Source: Cupriavidus pinatubonensis
Lineage (GTDB): Bacteria > Pseudomonadota > Gammaproteobacteria > Burkholderiales > Burkholderiaceae
Direction of reading: 5' to 3'
Assembly (NCBI RefSeq): GCF_019602855.1
Contig: NZ_CP080766.1
Coordinates: forward strand, 248,001 to 312,000
DNA: 64,000 nt
Numbering within the stretch: the first letter of the stretch is position 1; each line of letters starts with the position of its first letter. This document shows, piece by piece, positions 26,700-36,106 of this stretch. A model generated the notes under the pieces. The model was not told the origin of the DNA and made no database searches. It saw only the letters and a list, made by a program, of their open reading frames with translations. The position numbers were made by a program, and so were the translations under genes.

Positions 26700-26954
26700 T
26701 CAGATGTAGCGCTCCGCCATGACCTGCGCGCTCAGGCGGCGCCGTTTCCAGAACATGCCGTTGATGCGCGTGATCAGCTTGCGCAGTGTAGCCGGGTCCA
26801 GCGCGCGGAACGTCAGCATGACCGCGGGGTTGCTGCCATCGCCGGGCACATGCTCCGCAGCGTCGAATTCCGGCAGCCCGTACTTCACCAGGAATGCGCG
26901 AATCTCGTCATCGGTCGTGCCGGGCTCGATATTGCCGAGCAACAGTACAGACAT
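26700..26954 (-). CDS. Small RNA-recognition-motif-like protein
   Basis: An 84-residue protein beginning MSVLLLGNIEPGTTDDEIRA, which fits the beta1-loop-alpha1 of an RNA-recognition motif with RNP2-like VLLLGNI. An RNP1-like strand PAVMLTF occurs in the middle, and the C terminus is basic (FWKRRRLSAQ). Single-RRM proteins of this size are found in proteobacteria as putative RNA-binding proteins. ATG 26954 follows GGAGG. It is 43 bp downstream of the GNAT gene on the same strand. The RNA target is unknown. Confidence 0.72.
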   Translation of the reverse strand: MSVLLLGNIEPGTTDDEIRAFLVKYGLPEFDAAEHVPGDGSNPAVMLTFRALDPATLRKLITRINGMFWKRRRLSAQVMAERYI

Positions 26955-26997
26955 GGTGACCTCCCGTCGTTCGCCATGGCTTCGTCTTCCCCACGTT

Positions 26998-27579
26998 TCA
27001 ACCGGCGGCGCCTGCGTTTTCCGGGGTGCCCTGGGTGCCAAGCGGCAGCGTGACGATGCGTACGGTCGCATCATCGGGGCACGCCACGTCAGTAAAGCCG
27101 AGCCGGCGCGCAAGGCGGCGCATGGGCGTGTTCATGGCCAGGACGAATCCTTCCATGCGCTGGTAGCCGCGTGCACCGGCTAGTTCGATCAGCGCCGTCA
27201 TCAGGATGCGCGCCAGGCCAACGCCATGCCAGTCGTCATCGAGCGTGATGGCGAACTCGCAGACATCGCTATCCGGCGGCGCCACGAAACGCGCGCCGCC
27301 CACCAGCCTGCCGCTGCCGTCCTGGCCATCTGCCTCGCTGACGGCAACCAGCGCGCATTCGTGCCCAGGTTCCGGGTGGGTGGCCTGCTCGACCATGGAC
27401 TCCGGCAACTCTCGCAATGGCGCCATGAAGCGTGTGTAGCGCGCGTCCGGCGACAAGCGGGCAAAGGCAGCGAGCAATCCCGCGCGGTCCTGCTCGCAGA
27501 TCTCGCGCAACAGGATACGGCGGCCATCCCGCAGCGTCAGGCGGGCGGGCGAAAACGACGGGGGCTTGGGTGCGGTCAT
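26998..27579 (-). CDS. GNAT-family N-acetyltransferase
   Basis: The 193-residue protein has the GNAT fold: an N-terminal RDGRRILLREI strand, an acidic central strand VCEFAITLDDDW, the acetyl-CoA pyrophosphate loop HGVGLARILM (Q/RxxGxG/A-like) and a C-terminal RLGFTDV motif. It would transfer an acetyl group from acetyl-CoA to an unknown amine. ATG 27579 begins MTAPKPPSF; an upstream extension in frame runs through the tRNA terminator and is rejected. Confidence 0.86.
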   Translation of the reverse strand: MTAPKPPSFSPARLTLRDGRRILLREICEQDRAGLLAAFARLSPDARYTRFMAPLRELPESMVEQATHPEPGHECALVAVSEADGQDGSGRLVGGARFVAPPDSDVCEFAITLDDDWHGVGLARILMTALIELAGARGYQRMEGFVLAMNTPMRRLARRLGFTDVACPDDATVRIVTLPLGTQGTPENAGAAG

Positions 27580-27721
27580 CGGAGCAATGGCTGCGTCACT
27601 GGGTGAACCGAAAACCCGGCTGAAACGCCGAGGCTCATTCACTGTAGTGCCAAATGACCCGCAGTGCAGAAGCGCGCAAGCCATGGTTGCGGGCTGGAGT
27701 TGCATGCAGACGCCGGAAATG

Positions 27722-27752
27722 AAAAAGGGCTTCCGTTTCCGGAAGCCCTTTT
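27722..27752. terminator. Bidirectional-type intrinsic terminator downstream of tRNA-Arg
   Basis: A perfect 9-bp stem GGGCTTCCG (27727-27735) / CGGAAGCCC (27740-27748) is flanked by A5 on the left and T4 on the right. On the minus strand the loop is GAAA closed by C-G, a stable GNRA tetraloop, followed by TTTTT. It terminates the tRNA-Arg transcript. Confidence 0.85.
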
Positions 27753-27765
27753 CTTTCTGCATAGG

Positions 27766-27842
27766 TGGCGCGGCTGGCAGGATTCGAACCCACGACCCCT
27801 TGGTTCGTAGCCAAGTACTCTATCCAACTGAGCTACAGCCGC
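27766..27842 (-). tRNA. tRNA-Arg(ACG)
   Basis: The minus strand folds into a standard 77-nt tRNA: acceptor GCGGCTG pairing with CAGCCGC, a D arm with AGTTGG, anticodon stem CTTGG/CCAAG with loop CTACGAA, and the T-loop GTTCGAATCC region. The anticodon is ACG, expected to be edited to ICG and to read CGU, CGC and CGA. The CCA end is encoded. Confidence 0.97.
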
Positions 27843-27938
27843 ACGCGAGACAGAAATTATAACGTACTTTCGCTTTTGTGCAAGCCCCTCTCAAAAAAAC
27901 TTCAGCTAGCACCTGTGGGGCCGGTGAAACCGCGACAG

Positions 27939-28811
27939 CTACCAGCGATAACGCGCACCCACGGTACCGCCTGCATTGCGTCCCGCCTTGACCTTGAACC
28001 ACAACTTCACGCCCGATGCGGTATTGCCGTGCGCGCCGATGTTGAACGAAAACAAGCCGCGCAACAGGTCCGTATCGATCTTGGTGCCGTTGATGTTGAT
28101 GGTCTGCTTGCGGCTGTCCTGCCACCAGTCCGCCTCGACGAACGGGTAGACGCCCGCGAGCCGCGTCGGCTGAGCGCCGTACAGGCGCACGCCAAAGCCG
28201 GTGGCACTGGAGTCGCCGAGCATGTCCGGCGTCTGTGTCTGCGTCGGCGACCCGGTGGGCGCATTGCCCGGCTGGTAAGCGATTTGCACGCGAGGCTGGA
28301 TGGTCAGGCCACCGGCGCGCGGCACGACGGCATCGAGCGCCACAGCCATGGTACGCACGCGACTGTCCACGAATCCGTTCGCGGTGGTGGCATCGTCGAC
28401 GTGAACCAGGAAGCGGCGCGGGCCATACCGCATGCGCTCAGTCTCGCGGTCGACGTCGGCCAGGCCGGGGGCATCGTCGTCAGGGCCCGGCCCTGCTGTC
28501 GCAGCGCCGCGCACGAAATAGCCGGGTGGCGGCGCGTTGTGTTCGACGGGAGACAAAGCAGTGCCTCTGGCCAGGACCTGCGAGTCCATTCCGGCGAGGT
28601 CGCTGGCGTGAACTTGCTGCCACCCCAGGATGGCGTTCGTACCGGGAGCGCTGTCGTCGGCTCTGGCCACGGCACACATCAGCATGGCCAGCACGCAGCA
28701 GTATTGAAGATGGTGGTGACGTGCCCCATGCGGTGTCACGGCACAGCCGTGCCAGACGGGGTACGCCCCGGCCTCCCTCTCTCTCGATGATGATGACAAG
28801 ACCTCAGTCAT
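27939..28811 (-). CDS. Exported protein of unknown function, possible outer-membrane beta-barrel
   Basis: A 290-residue protein with no recognised family. A hydrophobic segment QYCCVLAMLMCAVARADD ends in a likely signal-peptidase site but lies about 40 residues from ATG 28811, which has the AAGGTGG ribosome-binding site. GTG 28739 would give a normal signal length but has no such site. The C-terminal half alternates polar and hydrophobic residues and ends in an aromatic (GARYRW), as many outer-membrane barrels do. It stands alone, downstream of tRNA-Arg on the opposite side of the diguanylate cyclase gene. Confidence 0.6.
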   Translation of the reverse strand: MTEVLSSSSREREAGAYPVWHGCAVTPHGARHHHLQYCCVLAMLMCAVARADDSAPGTNAILGWQQVHASDLAGMDSQVLARGTALSPVEHNAPPPGYFVRGAATAGPGPDDDAPGLADVDRETERMRYGPRRFLVHVDDATTANGFVDSRVRTMAVALDAVVPRAGGLTIQPRVQIAYQPGNAPTGSPTQTQTPDMLGDSSATGFGVRLYGAQPTRLAGVYPFVEADWWQDSRKQTININGTKIDTDLLRGLFSFNIGAHGNTASGVKLWFKVKAGRNAGGTVGARYRW

Positions 28812-29075
28812 GGCAACCACCTTCGGACGTTATCCAAGCTTGCCCGATTAGCTAGAGCATAGGTCAAATGCCCGGCTGCGGTAAGTCGGGATTGTTCGCT
28901 GCCACGCGGCCACTTGCGCAGCGTTTCGGACAGTCCGTACCCAGCCCGCTTAGTGGACCGCTGCTGTCGGCTTTGCGCGGAGCACTAGCGCTTTTCGTCA
29001 ATAATGTCGAACTTCAACGATTTCCTATGCCTTTCCTGGCCTCTTTCCGGCCAAAGCGGCGCGGGAGGAGACCCC

Positions 29076-30863
29076 ATGGCATTCTGGCGAAGATCTTGCC
29101 AAGCCGGCAATCCGCTGGCGACGGGCCGCAGCCAGAGCCTGAAGCGCAAGCTGGCGGCAGCCACGACGGTGGTTGGTGCGTGCACGGTCGGCCTGGCGTC
29201 CATGCTGATGGCACGTGCGTATGGCGATTTCGACGCCGCGCGGCAGAACCTGTATGACATCTCGGAATACCGCGTCCTGCTCGACGCAGCCAATGTGCTG
29301 TCCGCAGAACGCGGCCCCGCCAATAGCGTGCTCGGAGAGCCACCCGCGGAAAACAGTGCTGCACGCGACAAGCTGCACCAGTTTCGCGCGCGCAGCGATG
29401 CCGCGCTCGCGCGTCTGCTGGTGCCGCCGCCCACCCCGACAGGTCTGCACCATCACCATCTGCCACCGCTGATGGTGGAGCGCGTGCGCGAGCGGCTGCG
29501 CCGCGCGCGCACGGAAGTCGATGCGCTGGCCACGCGGCCGCGCGAAGACAGGCAGATGGATGAACTCCAGCACGCGATCGAAGGCATGTTCGAAGCAGTC
29601 GACGCGCTGCAACCGCTGATCGGCTGGCAGGTCAGGCAGCTGTCCGCTTGCGATCCGGGCCTGGCAGCCCCCGCGCTCACCGGCAAGATGCTGGGCGACC
29701 TGCGTGAATACGGCGGCCGCGTGGCCTCGCAGATCATGGCACCCATTGCCGCGCATCAGCCGATCCCGATACGCAGCCTGGCCGATGCGTCGCGCTCGCG
29801 CGGGCGGCTGCTGGAACTATGGGCGCTCGCGGGGCCGGCCTACAACATGTATGGCGACGCGCCGCGGCTCGAACATGCCTATGCCGATGCCAGCCATCAG
29901 TTCTTCGGCCACGGCCTGTCGATGGTCGACAGCATGGTGGCGCAAGGCCGCCTGTCCGGGCATTACTCGATGAGTCCGACAGAATTCACTAATCGCTATG
30001 TGCCAACGCTGGAGCCGCTGGAACGCCTGCGCAGCGAGTTCCTCAACGAGGTGATCGCGCATTTCGAGGCGGACCGCCAGCATGCGCTGCGCGTGCTGGT
30101 GACGGCTGGCAGCGCGACGGCGCTGATCCTGCTGGTGCTTGGCTACGTGCTGGTGTTTGCGCAGCGTTCCGTGTTCCTGCCGTTGCTGGATGCGCGCGAT
30201 GCGGTCATCGCGCTGGCCGAGGGCCGCAGCCGCCCTAGCTTCACCCTCCCGGCCTCCGGTCGCGAGATGCGGCGCCTGTTCGATGCGCTGGATATCCTGC
30301 GCCGCAAGCTCCGCGAGCGTGCATCGCTCACCGAGCAGCTGGAACACCAGGCCCGCACCGACAGCCTGACCGGGCTGCTCAACCGGCGCGCACTGGAACG
30401 CATTGCCGCGCAGCCTGCCGATCCCGCCGGACCGTCGACGACGAGCCTGATCCTCATGGATGTGGATCGATTCAAGCAGATCAACGACCGGCACGGGCAC
30501 CCCGCCGGCGATCAGGTACTGCGCGCAGTGGCTGATCTGATGCGCGATATGGTGGACCCGGACCATGCGCTGGCCCGCTTCGGCGGCGAGGAGTTTGCCG
30601 TACTGGTACCAGGCGCAAGCGCTGACGAAGCCGCGTCCCTTGCGCAGGCATTGTGCGCGGCGATCTGTGCCGAGCCGATCCGCCTGGCCGATGGCACCCG
30701 GCTACCCGTGACCGCCAGTTTCGGCGTGGCCACCGGACTCAGCGGCGCCCCGCACTGGCCGCGCCTGTTCGCTGCGGCCGATGCGGCGATGTATCGCGCC
30801 AAGGCCGAGGGCCGCAACTGCGTACGCCGCGCGGACGCACCCGCCGAAGCCGTGGACCACTGA
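29076..30863 (+). CDS. Membrane-bound diguanylate cyclase (GGDEF domain)
   Basis: A 595-residue protein with TM1 (about 23-45), a long periplasmic domain, TM2 (about 345-370), a HAMP-like linker and a C-terminal GGDEF domain. The active-site motif is G503-G-E-E-F507, so it should make cyclic di-GMP from GTP. The four residues at the usual inhibitory I-site are DPDH instead of RxxD, so product inhibition is probably lost. ATG 29076 follows GGGAGGAG; an in-frame ATG at 29004 is rejected. The sensory domain has no recognised ligand. Confidence 0.92.
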   Translation: MAFWRRSCQAGNPLATGRSQSLKRKLAAATTVVGACTVGLASMLMARAYGDFDAARQNLYDISEYRVLLDAANVLSAERGPANSVLGEPPAENSAARDKLHQFRARSDAALARLLVPPPTPTGLHHHHLPPLMVERVRERLRRARTEVDALATRPREDRQMDELQHAIEGMFEAVDALQPLIGWQVRQLSACDPGLAAPALTGKMLGDLREYGGRVASQIMAPIAAHQPIPIRSLADASRSRGRLLELWALAGPAYNMYGDAPRLEHAYADASHQFFGHGLSMVDSMVAQGRLSGHYSMSPTEFTNRYVPTLEPLERLRSEFLNEVIAHFEADRQHALRVLVTAGSATALILLVLGYVLVFAQRSVFLPLLDARDAVIALAEGRSRPSFTLPASGREMRRLFDALDILRRKLRERASLTEQLEHQARTDSLTGLLNRRALERIAAQPADPAGPSTTSLILMDVDRFKQINDRHGHPAGDQVLRAVADLMRDMVDPDHALARFGGEEFAVLVPGASADEAASLAQALCAAICAEPIRLADGTRLPVTASFGVATGLSGAPHWPRLFAAADAAMYRAKAEGRNCVRRADAPAEAVDH

Positions 30864-30926
30864 GCCGGCATGCCGTCCGTGGCGGACGGCACCGCTGACG
30901 GACTCACAAACCGGACGCACAAACGG

Positions 30927-30955
30927 AAAAAGGCCCGCATTGCTGCGGGCCTTTT
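30927..30955. terminator. Intrinsic terminator shared by the cyclase gene and tRNA-Leu
   Basis: GGCCCGCA (30932-30939) pairs with TGCGGGCC (30944-30951) around TTGC, with A5 before and T4 after the stem. It can stop both the plus-strand cyclase transcript and the minus-strand tRNA-Leu transcript. Confidence 0.85.
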
Positions 30956-30962
30956 CTGAATT

Positions 30963-31049
30963 TGGTGCCCAGAAGAGGACTCGAACCTCCACAGTGTTGC
31001 CACCGCTAGGACCTGAACCTAGTGCGTCTACCAATTCCGCCATCTGGGC
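30963..31049 (-). tRNA. tRNA-Leu(CAG)
   Basis: The minus strand gives an 87-nt class II tRNA: acceptor GCCCAGA / TCTGGGC, D arm with GGAATTGGTAGAC, anticodon loop TTCAGGT with anticodon CAG, a long variable arm, and T-loop GGTTCGAGTCC. CCA is encoded. It reads CUG codons. Confidence 0.97.
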
Positions 31050-31144
31050 TTCGTTTCGCTGCATTTCTGCTGCGATGCGAAGAACAAGATTATGCTGGGC
31101 GACCAATGTATTGTCAACACCCTTTCAACGAAAAATTGCACGGT

Positions 31145-32443
31145 TCAGTCGCCGCGCTGCGTACCGTCTCGCGAAACCATGAAATCCACCTGCGTCGGAC
31201 GGCCCGGCAATTGCAGCGTTGCCGTAGCGGCCGGCGTGCTGGCGATGGTTTTGCCAGCACGCAATACCTTCAGGCGCGTGGCGCGCAAGCGGATCGCCTC
31301 GACCGGATCGCGGGCCTGCAGCAGGATCAGGTCCGCCCGGCAGCCCGGCGAGATGCCATAGCCTTCGAGCCCGAGGATCTGCGCAGGCGTGGTGGTCACG
31401 GCGGCGAAGCAGTTGCGCATCGCATCCTGCCCCGTCATCTGCCCGACGTGCAGGCCCATGTGCGCCACTTCCAGCATGTCGCCGCTGCCCAAGCTGTACC
31501 ACGGGTCCATCACGCAGTCATGCCCGAATGCCACTGGCACGCCGGCCGCCAGCAACTCGGGGACACGTGTCATGCCGCGCCGCTTCGGGTAGGTGTCATG
31601 GCGGCCCTGCAAGGTGATGTTGATCAGCGGGTTGGCGATCGCGGCCACGCGGGCTTCGCGCATCAGCGGCAGCAGCTTGGACACGTAGTAGTTATCCATC
31701 GAATGCATCGACGTCAGATGCGAGCCAGCGACACGTCCGTACAGGCCCAGCCGTACCGTTTCGCTGGCGAGCGTTTCGATATGGCGCGACATCGGGTCGT
31801 CGCTCTCGTCGCAATGCATGTCGACGCGCAATCCGCGTTCCGCAGCCAGTTCGCAGAGCAGGCGCACCGACGCCGCGCCATCCGCCATGGTCCGTTCGAA
31901 ATGAGGGATGCCGCCAACCACCTCCACGCCCATGTCGAGCGCGCGGCGAAGGTTCTCCAGCGCGCCCGGCGCGCGCAGCACGCCGTCCTGCGGAAACGCC
32001 ACGAGTTGCAGGTCGAGGTAGGGACGCACGCGCTCGCGCACGTGCAGCAGTGCTTCCACAGCAAGCAAGCGGGGATCGCAGACATCGACATGGGAACGGA
32101 TCGCCAGCAATCCTCTCGCCACGGCCCAGTCGCAGTAGGCAAGCGCGCGTTCGACCAGCGCCTCCTGCGTCAGCAGCGGCTTCAGTTCGCCCCACAGCGC
32201 GATGCCTTCGAGCAGCGTGCCCGACTGGTTTACGCGGGGCAGCCCGTATGACAGCGTCGAATCCATATGGAAGTGCGCGTCGACGAATGGCGGCGTCACC
32301 AGTTGCCCGGCGGCATCGATCTCGTTCGCAGCCTGCGCGGCAAGCGCTGGCTCCACGGCGACGATGCGGCCGTTTTCGATGCCGATATCGATGCCAGTGC
32401 GGCCGTCCGGCAGCGTACAGTGGCGCAAAATCAGTTCCAGCAT
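31145..32443 (-). CDS. codA: Cytosine deaminase
   Basis: The 432-residue amidohydrolase has H57-F-H59 in DAHFHMD, a later histidine in MHCDESDD, and the catalytic aspartate region FGHDCVMDPWYSLG, which closely follows E. coli CodA. It deaminates cytosine to uracil in the cytoplasm; related members act on isoguanine or other bases. It is the last gene of the pyrimidine operon, 27 bp after the second permease gene. Its product is the substrate of the uracil phosphoribosyltransferase encoded upstream. Confidence 0.9.
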   Translation of the reverse strand: MLELILRHCTLPDGRTGIDIGIENGRIVAVEPALAAQAANEIDAAGQLVTPPFVDAHFHMDSTLSYGLPRVNQSGTLLEGIALWGELKPLLTQEALVERALAYCDWAVARGLLAIRSHVDVCDPRLLAVEALLHVRERVRPYLDLQLVAFPQDGVLRAPGALENLRRALDMGVEVVGGIPHFERTMADGAASVRLLCELAAERGLRVDMHCDESDDPMSRHIETLASETVRLGLYGRVAGSHLTSMHSMDNYYVSKLLPLMREARVAAIANPLINITLQGRHDTYPKRRGMTRVPELLAAGVPVAFGHDCVMDPWYSLGSGDMLEVAHMGLHVGQMTGQDAMRNCFAAVTTTPAQILGLEGYGISPGCRADLILLQARDPVEAIRLRATRLKVLRAGKTIASTPAATATLQLPGRPTQVDFMVSRDGTQRGD

Positions 32444-32470
32444 GGTCGCTCCACAATCTGATGATTCAGG

Positions 32471-33433
32471 TCAGCGCTCGCCCCGGCGGTACGGTTTCAT
32501 CAGCGCCTGCGGGTACGTGGCCCGGCGCGCCACCAGAATCAGCGCAAGGATCGATAGCACGTACGGCAGCATCAGGTAAAGCTGGTAAGGCAGCGGCGGC
32601 AACCCGGGCAGGCTGGCACCGCCCTGCTGCAGGCGCAGCTGCAGCGCGTCGAATGCCGCAAACAGCACCGCGCCCAGCAGTGCCCGCCCCGGCCGCCACG
32701 ATGCAAACACCACCAGCGCCACGCAGATCCAGCCGCGCCCGTTGATCATGTTAAAGAAGAACGCATTGAACGCCGACAGCGTCAGGAACGCACCGCCCAC
32801 CGCCATCAACGCCGAACCGACCATGACCGCACCGATGCGCACCGCGCCAACGCGAATGCCCTGGCCCTCTGCCGCCGCCGGGTTCTCGCCCACCATGCGC
32901 ACCGCGAGCCCCAGCGGCGTGCGGTACAGCAGCCACGCAATCACCGGCGCCAGCAGCAAGGCCAGCAGCGTCAGCGATGTCTGCGCGCCGAGCACCGGCC
33001 CGAGTATCGGCCCCAGGACCGGCACACCATCCAGCCAGCGCATCGGCGCGAACGGCGTGATGGTAGGCGGCGACGACACGGAGGCAAAGCCGATCCGGTA
33101 GGCATAGTACGACAAGCTCGTCGCCAGCATCGTGACGCCCAGCCCTGCCACGTGTTGCGACAACGCGAGCGTTACGGTCAGCCAGCCGTGCAGCAGTCCG
33201 AACACCAGTCCAACGCCCGCGGCCACGGCAACGCCGCCCCACAGCGGTGCGCCATGGTAGACGGCCAGCCAGCCGGAGAACGCACCCGCCACCATGATGC
33301 CTTCGATGCCAAGGTTCAGCACGCCAGCCCGTTCGCACAGCAGCACGCCAAGCGTCCCGAAGATCAGCGGCGTGGCTACGCGCAGCACGGCGACCCAGAA
33401 CGGCGCGGCGGCGATGATATCGAGCAGTTCCAT
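32471..33433 (-). CDS. ABC transporter permease, nucleoside/BMP type (second subunit)
   Basis: A 320-residue polytopic permease of the BPD_transp_2 type found in nucleoside importers (NupQ/YufQ-like). The motif GTLGVLLCERAGVLNLGIEG near residue 25 is characteristic. ATG 33433 overlaps the stop of the first permease gene as TGATG. With the preceding permease, the double ATPase and the BMP receptor it forms an importer whose likely ligand here is a pyrimidine nucleoside or base. Confidence 0.9.
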   Translation of the reverse strand: MELLDIIAAAPFWVAVLRVATPLIFGTLGVLLCERAGVLNLGIEGIMVAGAFSGWLAVYHGAPLWGGVAVAAGVGLVFGLLHGWLTVTLALSQHVAGLGVTMLATSLSYYAYRIGFASVSSPPTITPFAPMRWLDGVPVLGPILGPVLGAQTSLTLLALLLAPVIAWLLYRTPLGLAVRMVGENPAAAEGQGIRVGAVRIGAVMVGSALMAVGGAFLTLSAFNAFFFNMINGRGWICVALVVFASWRPGRALLGAVLFAAFDALQLRLQQGGASLPGLPPLPYQLYLMLPYVLSILALILVARRATYPQALMKPYRRGER

Positions 33434-34524
33434 CAGGCTACCCCGCGCACCCGGTCCAGCCGGATACGGTAGCGCGTCAGCATGGTGGCGACCAGCATGG
33501 TCAGCAGCGCCACCGCGACGATCACGTCCGCAATGGCGTTGGGCACGCCGACCGCGCGGCTCATGCCATCGGCACCGACCAGCACACCGGCTACGAAGAC
33601 CGATGCCGCTACGACGCCAAGCGGATTCAACCCGGCCAGCATGGCGATGACGACGCCCGCATAGCCGTAGCCCGGCGACATGTCGAGCGTGAGGTAGCTC
33701 GTCCGCCCCGCCACTTCCACCACGCCGGCAAGCCCCGCGAGCGCACCTGACAGCAACGCGGCCAACAGCGTCACGCGGCCCACTGGCATGCCAGCAAACG
33801 CAGCGGCGCGCGCATTGGCACCGACTGCGCGCATCTGCAGGCCGAACACGGTGTAGCGGTTCATCGCCCATACGGCCACCGCCAGCGCACACGCTGCCAG
33901 CAGGCCGCTGTGCACGCGCGAACGCTCCATGAGCCGGGACAGCTCCATTTCAGGCTGCAAGGCCACGGACTGCGGCCATCCCATCGCCAATGGGTCCTTC
34001 ATCGGTCCGTCGAGCATCCACGACACCAGCAGCAGCACGATGAAATTCAGCAGCAGCGTGGTCACGACCTCATCGACACCAAGCCGCAACTTGAGCCATG
34101 CAGGCCCCAGCAGCAGCAGCGCCCCCGCGAGCATGCCGGCCGCCACCATCAGCACGAATAGCAAGCCGGCCGGCAACTGCGCGGCCCATGGCGCGGCGCC
34201 GCCGTCGACTTGGCCACCCACGGCAACAGCGGCAAGCGCTCCGAGATAGAGCTGCCCCTCGGCACCGATATTGAACAGCCGCGCGCGGAACGCCACCGCC
34301 ACCGCCAGTCCGGTCAGCATCAGCGGCGTGGCGCGCGTCAGCGTTTCCGACCACGCAAAGCGCGAGCCGAAACCGCCCTGGAGCAGAGACAGGTAAGCCC
34401 GCCCGACCGGCGCACCGGCCCACGTGACCAGCAGCGCGCAGATCAGCAAGGTGGCTGCCACGGCCCCTACCGGTGCGGCCACCAGCGCCACGCGCGAAAC
34501 CGTTGGCCGGGCCTCAAGCCGCAT
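33433..34524 (-). CDS. ABC transporter permease, nucleoside/BMP type (first subunit)
   Basis: A 363-residue inner-membrane permease (NupP/YufP-like) with about ten hydrophobic segments. AFRARLFNIGAEGQLYLGAL is the conserved signature of this subunit. ATG 34524 begins MRLEARPTV and overlaps the ATPase gene by 11 bp; an earlier in-frame start lies deep in that gene. It partners the permease encoded next. Confidence 0.9.
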   Translation of the reverse strand: MRLEARPTVSRVALVAAPVGAVAATLLICALLVTWAGAPVGRAYLSLLQGGFGSRFAWSETLTRATPLMLTGLAVAVAFRARLFNIGAEGQLYLGALAAVAVGGQVDGGAAPWAAQLPAGLLFVLMVAAGMLAGALLLLGPAWLKLRLGVDEVVTTLLLNFIVLLLVSWMLDGPMKDPLAMGWPQSVALQPEMELSRLMERSRVHSGLLAACALAVAVWAMNRYTVFGLQMRAVGANARAAAFAGMPVGRVTLLAALLSGALAGLAGVVEVAGRTSYLTLDMSPGYGYAGVVIAMLAGLNPLGVVAASVFVAGVLVGADGMSRAVGVPNAIADVIVAVALLTMLVATMLTRYRIRLDRVRGVA

Positions 34525-36106
34525 CGCACACCTCCGTGCCGCCAGGTGCGGCTGCGCCCGCTGTCGCCGCATCCGACCCTGCCATCGCAAGACCAAGTGT
34601 CGCCAGCGTCCATGCCTGGGCGGGACGCGCCTCGGTCAGGCGCCCGCGATGCATCACCGCGATGCGATCGGCAAGCGTCATCAGCTCGTCCAGGTCTTCA
34701 GAGATCAACAGCACCGCGGCGCCAGCCTCTGCAGCGTCCAGCAACTGCCGGTGGACATAGGCGACCGCGCCGATATCGAGTCCCCACGTCGGCTGGCTCG
34801 CCACGACGACGCGCGGCACGCGGCCATCGCCAGCCACCGACAGCGCCCGCCCGAGGATCAGCTTCTGCATATTGCCCCCGGACAGCGTGCGTGTCGGTGC
34901 GTCGATGCCGCCACCACGCACGTCGAAGCGCGACACCAGTTCGCGTGCGAATCGCCGCGAAGCGCCGCGGCGAATCACACCAGCGCGCGTGAAGCCGGGC
35001 TGCCCCAGTTGTTCCGCGATGGCGTTCTCCCACACTGCGAGTTCGCCAACCGCGCCCTGTGCGTGGCGATCTTCGGGAACGCGTGCCACGCCGGCCGCAA
35101 TCCAGCGCTGCGGATCGGCGGGCATGGCGTGGCCTGCGATTGTCACCGTGCCCGACGCCGGCGCAAGCATGCCGCTCATCACCTCTGCCAGCGTAACCTG
35201 ACCGTTGCCCGCCACCCCGGCGATACCGACGATTTCACCGCTGCGCAGCGTCAACGATACGTCATGCAGCGCGACGTGCCCCGCCAAAGCCGGCACGCTG
35301 ACTTGTACCAGTTCGGCAAGCAACTCCGCCGCATCGCGCGCATCGGACCGTGTACGGGCAGGCATCTGCACCGCGCGGCCGACCATCAGCTCGGCCAGTT
35401 CGGCGCGCGATGTGGCACTTGCATTCCGCGTCGCCACGAGCCGTCCGCCGCGCAGCACAGCCACGCGGTGCGAGACGCGCAGCACCTCGTCGAGCTTATG
35501 GCTGATGAAGATGACCGACATGCCGTCCGCAATCAGCTGGGCCAGCGTGGCAAACAGGCTGTCAGCCTCCTGCGGCGTCAGCACGGCGGTCGGCTCATCG
35601 AGAATCAGCACACGCGCGCCGCGATAGAGCGCCTTGATGATTTCCACGCGCTGGCGCTCGCCCACCGACAGCGCGCCCACGCGCGCATTTGGCTGTACGG
35701 CAAGCCCGAAACGGCGCGACAGTTCCTCCACTCCCGCACGCGCGGCGCGCCGGCCTTGCCGCCAGCGCCACAGCGGCTCCGTGCCGATCAGGATATTGTC
35801 GAGCACCGACAGGTTGTCGGCGAGCGTGAAGTGCTGGTGCACCATGCCGATGCCGGCCGCAAGCGCGGCGCGCGGATTGCCCGGCGGCAAGGCCACGCCG
35901 TCGATCTCGACACTGCCCGCATCGGCCACATAGTGGCCGAACAGGATATTCACCAGCGTGCTCTTGCCGGCGCCGTTCTCGCCGAGCAGCGCGAGCACCT
36001 CGCCGCGCGCAAGTTCGAGCGTGATGTCGTCGTTGGCAAGCAAGGCGCCAAAGCGCTTGCGGATGCCGGCCATGCGGAGCACCGGCGGCGATGTGGGCAG
36101 GGACAT
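34514..36106 (-). CDS. Double-domain ABC ATPase of a nucleoside importer
   Basis: A 530-residue protein with two fused ABC cassettes, as in RbsA/NupO-type importers. The first has Walker A GENGAGKST, signature LSVGERQRVEI and Walker B LILDEPT. The second has the degenerate P-loop GVAGNGQV and signature LSGGNMQKLILG. ATG 36106 begins MSLPTSPPV, but the bases before it are C/T-rich with no ribosome-binding site. GTG 36151, two bases after the receptor stop, is an in-frame alternative that could be translated by coupling. Confidence 0.88.
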   Translation of the reverse strand: MSLPTSPPVLRMAGIRKRFGALLANDDITLELARGEVLALLGENGAGKSTLVNILFGHYVADAGSVEIDGVALPPGNPRAALAAGIGMVHQHFTLADNLSVLDNILIGTEPLWRWRQGRRAARAGVEELSRRFGLAVQPNARVGALSVGERQRVEIIKALYRGARVLILDEPTAVLTPQEADSLFATLAQLIADGMSVIFISHKLDEVLRVSHRVAVLRGGRLVATRNASATSRAELAELMVGRAVQMPARTRSDARDAAELLAELVQVSVPALAGHVALHDVSLTLRSGEIVGIAGVAGNGQVTLAEVMSGMLAPASGTVTIAGHAMPADPQRWIAAGVARVPEDRHAQGAVGELAVWENAIAEQLGQPGFTRAGVIRRGASRRFARELVSRFDVRGGGIDAPTRTLSGGNMQKLILGRALSVAGDGRVPRVVVASQPTWGLDIGAVAYVHRQLLDAAEAGAAVLLISEDLDELMTLADRIAVMHRGRLTEARPAQAWTLATLGLAMAGSDAATAGAAAPGGTEVCDAA

